NCBI GenBank assembly: GCA_022823055.1
Contig: JAJDXX010000123.1
Location: forward strand, 1-36,001
DNA length: 36,001 bases
DNA from: Candidatus Binatia bacterium
GTDB taxonomy: Bacteria > Desulfobacterota > Binatia > UBA9968 > JAJDTQ01
Direction of reading: 5' to 3'
Part shown: piece after piece, positions 8,101 through 15,261 of the stretch
How positions within the stretch are numbered: position 1 is the stretch's first letter
Layout of the letters: the number at the start of each line of letters is the position of its first letter
Program-made: the position numbers and the translations under genes
Notes under the pieces: generated by a model
Told to the model about the DNA's origin: nothing
Seen by the model: the letters and a program-made list of their open reading frames with translations, nothing else
The model's database searches: none

Positions 8101-9060
8101 ATGTGGACGGCTTGGAGCGTGGCGGGAGCGTTTCTTGCGGCCGTGGTGTGCCTTGGCCTGTGGCTCAGGGCACGGGTCGCCGACAAGGCGCTTGAGCGGC
8201 GGCTGCGCCGGGTGGCGGGGGTGCTCGCTGGCGAGCTGGGCGAAGACTCGGCGGAGGGTCACGCCAATGAAGTCAAGGTGAGCGTGTTCCGCGCCCTGCC
8301 GGACAGATCGAGGTGGCGCAAGTCCCTCGAAGATCGATTCTGCATGCTCGAAGGCCGTGACCCGCTTCCCAAGGCCGCCGCCGTGGGCCTGTCGGCCGGC
8401 ATTCTGGCGATCGTGGTTGCTTACGCCATGCAGTTCGGTCTATTGACATTTCTCATGGCGCCTGCCGCTGGGGTCGGGGGGGGGTGGGTGTTTCTTTCGC
8501 TCTGGGATGCGCGGGTTCGCGCCGAATTCGTCAAGCAATTCCCCGAGATCGCGGATCAGATCGTGCGTCTGGCCCGCGCCGGGCTGCCCGCGCTGGAAGC
8601 CATCGCCGAGGTGGCCAGGACGGTGCCGGAGCCTGCCAGGCATATCCTGCAGCAGATCTCGGACGAGTTGTCGTCGGGGCTGGATCCGGAGACGGTGCTG
8701 CGCGACGCCGCGACCCACATCCGCGTTTCGGAATTCACCCTGTTCACGGCCGCGCTCGCACTGCAGCGAACCACCGGCGGCAGCATCGCGGTCACCATCG
8801 GCCATCTCGCCGCCACCGTGCGCGCGCGCATGGAGGTGCAAGCCAAGGCTTACGCCTCCACATCGCAGACGCGCACGACACTCTGGGTGCTGGCGGCGGT
8901 TCCCGTGGTGAGCCTGCTTGGCCAGGCCTTCAGCAACCCGGGTGCGGTCAGCATACTGTTCGAGACCGAGGAGGGCGGGACGCTGTTGCGCTGGGGGGTC
9001 GGGCTGATCGTGGTCGGTCTGCTGGCCGCCCGCGGCATTGCCGCCCGGTTCCTGCGATGA
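8101..9060 (+). CDS. tadB: TadB-like inner-membrane platform protein
   Basis: A 319-residue membrane protein of the type II secretion F family. There is an N-terminal membrane segment, a pair near 95-130, the cytoplasmic T2SSF domain (about 140-270, with FPEIADQIVRLARAGLPALEAI) and a C-terminal membrane pair. It forms the inner-membrane platform with TadC above the CpaF motor. A G9 run (8476-8484) codes for three glycines in the second membrane region. Its stop overlaps the start of tadC (ATGA, 9057-9060). Confidence 0.92.
   Translation: MWTAWSVAGAFLAAVVCLGLWLRARVADKALERRLRRVAGVLAGELGEDSAEGHANEVKVSVFRALPDRSRWRKSLEDRFCMLEGRDPLPKAAAVGLSAGILAIVVAYAMQFGLLTFLMAPAAGVGGGWVFLSLWDARVRAEFVKQFPEIADQIVRLARAGLPALEAIAEVARTVPEPARHILQQISDELSSGLDPETVLRDAATHIRVSEFTLFTAALALQRTTGGSIAVTIGHLAATVRARMEVQAKAYASTSQTRTTLWVLAAVPVVSLLGQAFSNPGAVSILFETEEGGTLLRWGVGLIVVGLLAARGIAARFLR
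8476..8484 (+). repeat. G9 homopolymer inside tadB
   Basis: Nine consecutive G bases between TC and TGGGTG in tadB, in frame now as three Gly codons. A length change would destroy the T2SSF domain downstream. Confidence 0.94.
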
Positions 9061-10049
9061 CGTCCTCGCCGTATGTGGTCTGGGGGTTGGGCCTCGCCTT
9101 GGTGGCTTCTTTGGCCTTGCTGGCGGCGTCCATCCGTTTTCTGTTCCGTGACAGCCGCAGGGCCGTGGTCCTCGACAGGCGCCTGAAGGCGGTGCGAAAG
9201 CAGGCGCTGTCCATATACGGAGGAATGGATACGGGGCTGGAGGGTCGCCCCGGAAGCGCCATTTCTCTTCCGATGCTGTCCGTGTTTGCGGCGACCGCGT
9301 TTCGGGTGGTCGCCACGGTGGTGCCGATCGAAGCCTCCGAGCGCGCGAAGATCGGGAACCTGATGGTGCAGGCGGGTGTCCAGCACCGGGATGCGCTTGC
9401 GTTCTTCCTGTCGCTCAAGCTGATCCTGATGTTGACCGCGGGGGCAGGCGCCGGGGTCATGGCGTGGCGCATGGAATTGTTCGGTGGGCACGCCCTGATG
9501 GTCGGCATCGCCGCGATGGCAGGATTCGTCATCGGCGGGGTCTTGCCCGAGGCGGGGTTGCGGCGGCTGCTCGCTCGACGGAAGGTCAACCTGTCGCGCG
9601 CACTCCCGGACGCGCTCGACCTCATGGTGCTGTGCGTCGAGGCCGGCTACACGTTCGAACGCGCTCTCGCTATGGTCTCGCGGGAACTCCAGCCTATCGC
9701 CCCGGACCTCGCTCGGGAGCTGGCGTCCGTGGAGGCGGACTTGCGCGTGGGCGCGGAGAGGAAAGTGGTGCTGCAGGAACTCTGCGACCGCACCGAAACC
9801 GAGGGCATACGCGATTTCGCCATGACGATCATCCAGGCCGAACGCTTCGGCACCCCCATCGGTCAGTCCATCCAGAACATTGCCTTGGCCGAACGGACAC
9901 AACGCGCCGCCCGCATCGAAGCCCAGGCGGGACGCCTGCCTGTCATCATGAGCCTGCCGATGCTCCTTTTCGTGGTCCCCGGCATCCTCGTCCTGCTTGG
10001 CGGTCCTGCCTTCATGCAAGCGTTCAAGGCAATCGGTGGATTGGGATGA
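9057..10049 (+). CDS. tadC: TadC-like inner-membrane platform protein
   Basis: A 330-residue second platform protein. The start is the ATG at 9057, in the ATGA overlap with tadB; an in-frame open stretch continues upstream to 8484 but only as antisense-like sequence within tadB. Membrane segments lie near the N-terminus (LGLALVASLALLAASIRFLF) and at about 120-165, followed by a T2SSF domain (DALDLMVLCVEAGYTFERAL; TPIGQSIQNIALAERTQRAAR) and a C-terminal membrane segment (MSLPMLLFVVPGILVLLGG). It is the last gene of the plus-strand operon, which ends facing the minus-strand cpaB. Confidence 0.92.
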   Translation: MTSSPYVVWGLGLALVASLALLAASIRFLFRDSRRAVVLDRRLKAVRKQALSIYGGMDTGLEGRPGSAISLPMLSVFAATAFRVVATVVPIEASERAKIGNLMVQAGVQHRDALAFFLSLKLILMLTAGAGAGVMAWRMELFGGHALMVGIAAMAGFVIGGVLPEAGLRRLLARRKVNLSRALPDALDLMVLCVEAGYTFERALAMVSRELQPIAPDLARELASVEADLRVGAERKVVLQELCDRTETEGIRDFAMTIIQAERFGTPIGQSIQNIALAERTQRAARIEAQAGRLPVIMSLPMLLFVVPGILVLLGGPAFMQAFKAIGGLG

Positions 10050-10146
10050 GGCCCCCCTGAGGATCTCCTGATCCCCACGGGCGCGAAGCCACCCGGTCCG
10101 ACTCGACCACAAGCCTCTCGAACCACTCTCTGACCCTCTCAAGCGC

Positions 10147-11142
10147 TTACCTCGTCACCGTCACTTCCTCCTGTTTGTCCCCCCGGAATACTTTGACCTT
10201 GATCTCGGGCGGTTCCAGCGGTACGGGAACCGACGGTGAGGAGGCGAAGGCGGGGGGTGCTGCGCCAGGGGCAAGAGTCATGGCGGGAACCGGCACCGCC
10301 GTTGTTGCAAGCGGTCCGGCTGGGAGTTCCGGTTCCGGCGGCTTCCGCTGCGGGAGCAGGCTTTCGAAGGCGGTGGGTGTGCGGTCCTCGCGCCGCCGGA
10401 AGTCGGTGAGGGAGCGCATGGCGAGGGCGATGGTCCCCTTGGTCTTCGCGAGGATCAGGCGCTCGGCATCCGCGGGTTGCAACTCAAGGGTGACCGTGTT
10501 GGCGGCGTTTCGCGAACCCCGGCTGAGCAAACCGCCGTCGGCGCTATTCGCGCTGCTCTCCACCTGGCGGTTGACGGCGACGACGCGGACGTACTCGAGG
10601 ATCGTGGCGGTGACGGTGCTCGTCTCGCGCGTGGCCGGATCCAGAAGTTCCGCCGTCAGGATCACGTCGACGTGGTCACCGGGGTAGATCAGGGCCGCCT
10701 CGCTGGTGGCCCCGTCTACCGGGATCGTGACGGCCCGGTGGTCCGGCTTGAGGGCCGCGGCCAGAAAGCCGTGCTCGCCCGGGCGCACGATCGCCGACCA
10801 GCTCAACGGCCTCCCCTTGAACACCGCGCGTCGCACGACCGAGCCTATCACTTTGGCCTCCTCGGTCTTGCCCTTGAGCATGTGCGTCGAGAGGACGGTG
10901 CCGTTCTGTACAGGCGCCCAGACGACGTCGCTGGCGGTGATCAGACGGCCGATGTCGAGGTCGTTGGCCGCCGCCAGGACCACGGGCACGGGTTTGGGTG
11001 GCGGCTCTGCCTTCTTCGGCGGTGCAGGCTCTGGCCGAAGGTACAGCCATCCGCCGCCTAGGGTGGCGCCGACGGAGATGATGCCTGCGAGAAGAAACAG
11101 GATGGCCGAGCGTGAATTTCTTGGCAAGCGGGACCTTTGCAT
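10147..11142 (-). CDS. cpaB: CpaB/RcpC-type pilus assembly protein
   Basis: A 331-residue periplasmic protein of the Tad secretin complex. ATG at 11142 has AAGGAG seven bases upstream, so longer open frames to 11349 are not used. One N-terminal membrane segment (SAILFLLAGIISVGATLGGG) is followed by a Pro/Lys-rich linker, the SAF domain (VVLAAANDLDIGRLITASDV, near 50-115) and the RcpC-type domain (VTIPVDGATSEAALIYPGDH). The tail is Pro-rich. The gene is 11 bases after cpaA on the minus strand. In many tad loci cpaB lies with cpaC; here it is on the opposite strand, about 6 kb away. Confidence 0.92.
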   Translation of the reverse strand: MQRSRLPRNSRSAILFLLAGIISVGATLGGGWLYLRPEPAPPKKAEPPPKPVPVVLAAANDLDIGRLITASDVVWAPVQNGTVLSTHMLKGKTEEAKVIGSVVRRAVFKGRPLSWSAIVRPGEHGFLAAALKPDHRAVTIPVDGATSEAALIYPGDHVDVILTAELLDPATRETSTVTATILEYVRVVAVNRQVESSANSADGGLLSRGSRNAANTVTLELQPADAERLILAKTKGTIALAMRSLTDFRRREDRTPTAFESLLPQRKPPEPELPAGPLATTAVPVPAMTLAPGAAPPAFASSPSVPVPLEPPEIKVKVFRGDKQEEVTVTR

Positions 11143-11153
11143 CACAAACTCCT

Positions 11154-11639
11154 TCAACTGCTTCCGGTCACGGAATAAGCCCGTAGCGCCAGCAGCACGA
11201 TGGCCGGCGGCGCGATTGCCACCGCGAACGGAATATTGCTGCGCAGCCGTCGAGTGGCGTCGAACGGCAGCAGGCAGAACAGGCCGACGCCGAGGCCCAG
11301 CAGGCCGACACCGAACAGGAAGGCGCTGATGTCCAGCGGCCCGATCCACAACCCCGTCACGGCCATGAGCTTTCCGTCACCCGCGCCCAGCGCACCGAAC
11401 AGGAACAGGCCGAAGCCCAGAGCCAGAAGGACCGCGCCGGCGGCGATGTTTGTCCACAAGGGCATCGGCCCATGGTGGTCCACGAAGAACCACTGGACCA
11501 CGAACAGACCGAGGACCGCGAGCGGCACCAAGTTGGGAACCTCGCGGCGAAGGATGTCGAAAATCATCGCCGCACCCAACAGGAGGCAGCAGGCCGTCAG
11601 CAGCAACTGTTCAAGCAATGGAAACCTTCCCTGTCCCAT
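11154..11639 (-). CDS. cpaA: CpaA/TadV-type prepilin peptidase
   Basis: An A24-family aspartic peptidase that cleaves the basic leader of Flp and the pseudopilins. It has about 161 residues from ATG 11639, preceded by a GGGA element; in-frame starts at 11654 and 11696 are possible, the latter overlapping the upstream gene. The two catalytic aspartates are visible: D28 in FDILRREVPN, and D88 in the GAGDGK motif. Four to five hydrophobic segments make it a polytopic membrane protein. It is short because TadV-type enzymes lack the N-methylation domain of PilD. It is cotranscribed with cpaB and with the TadD-SPOR gene. Confidence 0.9.
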   Translation of the reverse strand: MGQGRFPLLEQLLLTACCLLLGAAMIFDILRREVPNLVPLAVLGLFVVQWFFVDHHGPMPLWTNIAAGAVLLALGFGLFLFGALGAGDGKLMAVTGLWIGPLDISAFLFGVGLLGLGVGLFCLLPFDATRRLRSNIPFAVAIAPPAIVLLALRAYSVTGSS

Positions 11640-11679
11640 GACATTCCCGGCCATCCGCAATGCGGTCGCCCCTGGTTGG

Positions 11680-13311
11680 TCACTGGGCCCGGACAAAGCA
11701 GCCTCGGCCGCGGTCCTTCAATGCAACGCACAGGCTTCTGGCTGCGGTCATGTCCGAAAACGGACCCGTGAAGAGGCGGTAGAACACGCCTTTTTCGGGA
11801 CTCTGTGCCATGACCACGCGCGGAGCCAGCGCATCGAGCAGGTCCTGCTCCGCGTTGGAGAGCCGTCTCCAGGCGGCCAGCGCTCTCTTTCGTGAGCGCG
11901 ATGCATGGAGTTGCACCAGGATGCCGGCGTCCGCGGCCGCGCTGCCAGCCGCGGGCCGTTCTCCCGCCGCGACGAAGCAGTCCCGGCCACGACCGTTCAA
12001 CTGGCCGCACAAGCGCTTGGCTGCGGCCCTGTCCTCGAGAGGACCCACCCGGAGGCGGTAGTACACCCCTTTCTCGGGCAAGTTCACTTTCACGATGCGG
12101 TGCGTCAGAGAGCCAAGCAGTTCCTTCTCCTGGTTGGTGAGCCGTCCCCAGACAGCGAGGGCCTCAGCCTCCGAGCGCGCCGCGTAGAGTTGCACGTGGG
12201 CACCCGATCCTGTCGGCGCCTCTACCGCAGGCGGACCTGTCGTCGCCGCCGTTGCCGGTTCCGGAGTTGCCGGTCCATCCGATCCTTTGAGCGCATCCGA
12301 TGCCGTCGTCGGTGGGGAACCGGCCACCGGGGCTGAAGCTTCCGCGGGCGATGCCGCCGCTGTCGCCACCGGCTCCCGGCCCCCTTCCATCGCCTGGGCC
12401 AAGGGCTCCTCTGAGGCCGAGGCTGTCCTTGTGTCGGAAGCGGCCGCGCTCCCGGTTTCCTCCGGGACCGGCGTTCCCTCCGGCGCAGGCGCAGACGCGG
12501 CAGACGGTGCATCGTCCGCCGCGATGGGTGACTCAACGATTGTCCGGCTCCCCGCCATCCGCTCCGCCACCGCTGCCACAGCCTCTTCCGTCGCTGGCGT
12601 ATCCTGCAGCAGTTGCGCCAACTCGGCGTCGTCGTCCTCCAGCCAGTGGGAGGAGGAATGCTTGTCGTACAGTCGTCGCGCTTCGTCCCTGGCGCCCGTT
12701 TGGACGAGTGCGCGGATCAGATTGGCGGTGATCATTGGATGCGACGGCGAGAGTTTCACGGCGTTGTCGTAGTGCAGGCGGGCGCGCGCGTGGTCGCCTT
12801 CGAGGGTGGCCACGACGCCGAGGCCGTTGGCCACCCAAGCTTCGACCGGTGTGCCCTTGGCCGGCCCGGATGCGGCGAGAAACAACCGCTTGGCTTGGGC
12901 CAAGTCGCCTTCGCCGAGGCTCGCCCTCCCTGCGCCCAGCAACGCCTCGGCCTTGGCGACCGACGTCGTGGAGCGTTCCTCGGCTTCGCCGAACAGCGTG
13001 GCGGCGCGCGAGAAGTCGCCGTTTCTCAAAGCCAAGTAGCCGAGCCCGAGTCTGGGCTCCGGGGCGTCGGGGAAATGACGGGTGAGTTCGAAGTAGAGCC
13101 GCCCGGCGGCTTCGAACTGGCCCGCTTTGGCCGACACGGAGGCCACGTTCAGGCTGCTGCGCAACTGTTGCTGCTTCGCGGCTTCAATCCGCTCCTGTTC
13201 GCGGATTGACCCGCAACCGCCGGTACCGATGGCCAGCGCTAATCCCGCAGTCGCCGCCAACGTGCGCGCCCTGCGGAAGAAGGACGTCGGTTCCGATCCC
13301 ACGCGTAGCAC
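11680..13311 (-). CDS. TadD-like TPR lipoprotein with two C-terminal SPOR domains
   Basis: A 543-residue protein with GTG start at 13311. The signal peptide ends in a lipobox (IGTGGC, Cys33). Residues about 50-235 hold TPR repeats (FEAAGRLYFELTRHFPDAPE, AWVANGLGVVATLEGDHARA) like TadD. A long Ala/Pro/Glu-rich linker (about 245-370) follows. Then come two tandem SPOR-type domains of about 77 residues each (starting VQLYAARSEAEALAVW and VQLHASRSRKRALAAW), clearly duplicates of each other. SPOR domains bind denuded peptidoglycan glycan at division sites. TadD is a lipoprotein that helps assemble the secretin; joining it to SPOR domains suggests anchoring the pilus machine to septal or polar wall. 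The function is inferred from domains and context. Confidence 0.87.
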   Translation of the reverse strand: MLRVGSEPTSFFRRARTLAATAGLALAIGTGGCGSIREQERIEAAKQQQLRSSLNVASVSAKAGQFEAAGRLYFELTRHFPDAPEPRLGLGYLALRNGDFSRAATLFGEAEERSTTSVAKAEALLGAGRASLGEGDLAQAKRLFLAASGPAKGTPVEAWVANGLGVVATLEGDHARARLHYDNAVKLSPSHPMITANLIRALVQTGARDEARRLYDKHSSSHWLEDDDAELAQLLQDTPATEEAVAAVAERMAGSRTIVESPIAADDAPSAASAPAPEGTPVPEETGSAAASDTRTASASEEPLAQAMEGGREPVATAAASPAEASAPVAGSPPTTASDALKGSDGPATPEPATAATTGPPAVEAPTGSGAHVQLYAARSEAEALAVWGRLTNQEKELLGSLTHRIVKVNLPEKGVYYRLRVGPLEDRAAAKRLCGQLNGRGRDCFVAAGERPAAGSAAADAGILVQLHASRSRKRALAAWRRLSNAEQDLLDALAPRVVMAQSPEKGVFYRLFTGPFSDMTAARSLCVALKDRGRGCFVRAQ

Positions 13312-13329
13312 CCCGATTCCTGGCGCGCC

Positions 13330-13797
13330 CTAGAAGCCGCCCCTCTCTCTCCAGCCGGTCAGCGCGCTCTGGGCTACCCGTCCGTCGGTCGCCCGTTGCG
13401 GGCGATCCGCCAGACGGACGGTCATCTCGCGAATTCCACCGCAGATTCCCTCTGTTTCTCCACCCGCGAAGCGGCGAGCGTGGAAAAACGCCATGACGGC
13501 TGAAACCCAAGGCATGAGCCATGATATCATCAGACCGGAAAAGCGGCAATCACACTTCACTTCATGCCAATCCAACCAGCCGCAATCGGTAAGCACGGCC
13601 AGTTGAGGCACAGGAACCTTTCCGCATCCCATGACATCGCCGGGTAGCGGCATTCCTTCGGAGCCAAGCCGTCCACCGCCGGACAGGCATCGCCGGCCGC
13701 GGCCCTTAATCCTTCATCATGCCGGAAAGACGTTCGGCGGTGGCCCGCGCGCCGGGTAGAGTTGCACCAGGACACCCGCGCCTGACTATGGCTCGTG
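13330..13797 (-). pseudogene. Decayed duplication of SPOR end, cpaA start and sensor start
   Basis: No intact gene here, but three fragments resemble neighbouring genes. On the minus strand, 13793-13660 reads like a SPOR end with an internal deletion (GVLVQLYPAR, then after stops RIKGRGRRC, compare LKDRGRGC). The start at 13632 with surrounding bases matches the cpaA start at 11639 (AAACCTT-like and TCCCATGACAT blocks are shared, and MGCGKVP compares with MGQGRFP). The start at 13522 and its upstream GATGATA match the sensor start at 15205 (MAHALGF compares with MTHSLGV). This looks like the remains of a tandem duplication within the minus-strand operon. The frame is broken by stops, so it is probably not translated usefully. 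Confidence 0.6.
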
Positions 13798-13799
13798 GC

Positions 13800-15205
13800 T
13801 CAATCGGGGCGCGGCGTTTGCCGCAGGCGTTGCACCATTCTGACGATCATGTTGCGGATACGGTCAAGCGCTTCCGCCAACTCCTCGAACTCGCCTGTCG
13901 ACGATACGGTGATCCGGGTGCCGACCTGGCCCTGCTCCATGCGTTGTACGCTGTCGGTCAAGGCGCGTACAGGTGTCAGCACCCAGCGGCCGAACACCCA
14001 GCACAGCAGCATCGAAGACAGCAGCAACGCTGTGCACAGCGTTGCGCCGAGCCACAGGAGTCCCTGTCCGAGATTTCGTTGATTTCCCGCCAGCGATCCG
14101 GAGAGTTCCGGCAAGACGCCGTGACCGCTCAGGTTTGGAGCCTCGGCGATGATCATCCAGTCGACACCCGGGAAGTCGCCTATGACCGGAGCGAAGTAGG
14201 ACGAGTCCGCCGAGCGCGCGAAGGCGATCATATGGCTGGACGCGCCTTCCGAAGAATCCGATGCGTTCCGGGCGGCGATGAACGACCCGGCTCGTTCGCT
14301 GTCGTAGGCGCGGGCCATATGTGCGACCGATGCGTCGGCGAGCAGGTTGGTCTCCGGTTGCATGATCCGGCCGGGAGCGTGCGCCGAGCGCGTCTCCGCG
14401 ATCAGCAGTCCATCCCGGGTCGCCACGAGGATCTCCGTTCGCGGCACCGCGGTGCCGTTGAGCGTCGAGCCGGGCAGTTGCGTGTGCAAGAGCTGGCCGG
14501 GCACGGACAGCCCGCGCGCCACACGGTCGGCAAACAACTGGGCGAAGCGCAACGGCACGACCGCCTTCATCACGCCGATGGAATTCCCGGTTCCCACGTC
14601 ACGGATGGCCACCGCGATGTCCATCGCCCACACGTTGGCGGAGGAGCTGAACACGATGTCGCTCACGAAGATTGCGGATGACAGAGCCCTCTGCCACCAT
14701 TCCTCGTCGGACTGGACGAAATCGGTGGCGGGGCCGCTCAGCGCAACGTTGAAGCCCTTGGCGTCCGTGAAGAAGACCCCGCTGAAATCGGAGGAGCGCC
14801 TGATTTGCTCACCAAGGAACGCGCGCGCTTCGGGCGCAAGCCCCAGGCTCTTGCTAGTGCGGAACTTGCTCTCGACCTGCTGCAGACCGAGACCGTCGAA
14901 TCCCTCCTTGGCGTGGGCGGCCCGCGCCTTTTTCACCGCCTTGATCACCACCGGCGACGCGGCCCAACTCTGCACCTCGGCGATGCGCTCAGCCAGGAAC
15001 GCGTCGATGTCCTCCGACAGCCTCGTCACGGCTTCCTCAAGCTTCTGAGTGTCGCTGTGCAAGGCCAGCGATTGAATCCCGGAGCCCCCCCGGCCTCCAT
15101 CCGTATCCACAACCAGTATGCTCCCGACCCCGCCGCGGCCATCAACGGGACCCACAACAGAAAGAAAATGGCCAATCCGAAACGAACACCAAGGGAATGA
15201 GTCAT
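13800..15205 (-). pseudogene. Membrane sensor with Cache-like and HAMP domains, frameshifted at a G7 tract
   Basis: The original start is probably ATG 15205, with GGAG eight bases upstream. It gives a signal-anchor segment (LGVRFGLAIFFLLWVPLMAA). This frame runs into a G7 tract (15085-15091 on the plus strand as C7) and then stops near 15025; the remainder of the protein is in the next frame and would be joined if the tract had eight G (or five). Downstream are a roughly 290-residue extracytoplasmic region, plausibly double Cache (FFTDAKGFNVALSGPA), a second membrane segment (LLWLGATLCTALLLSSMLLC) and a HAMP domain (GRWVLTPVRALTDSVQRM). It ends just after HAMP with no kinase, cyclase or chemoreceptor output. 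The gene may be broken, phase-variable or mis-sequenced. Confidence 0.75.
15085..15091 (-). repeat. G7 tract at the frameshift of the sensor gene
   Basis: Seven G bases on the minus strand separate the N-terminal membrane-anchor frame from the sensory frame of the HAMP protein. Eight would restore a single continuous frame through RMEAGGGSGIQSLALH. Confidence 0.85.
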
Positions 15206-15261
15206 GGTATCATCTCCGGTAACGGCGTGAACGAACCTAACGGCGAAGACGGTCTATTTCT

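Noticed and set aside
6360-8186. A 608-codon open frame antisense to cpaF
   Set aside because: Antisense shadow of a well-identified ATPase gene; composition is His/Arg/Gly-rich with no motif.
8484-9056. Upstream extension of tadC
   Set aside because: It overlaps tadB entirely, and TadC begins naturally at the ATGA overlap at 9057.
10050-10146. GGATC/GATCC pair after tadC as a terminator
   Set aside because: The stem is only five base pairs with no U-run; too weak to call.
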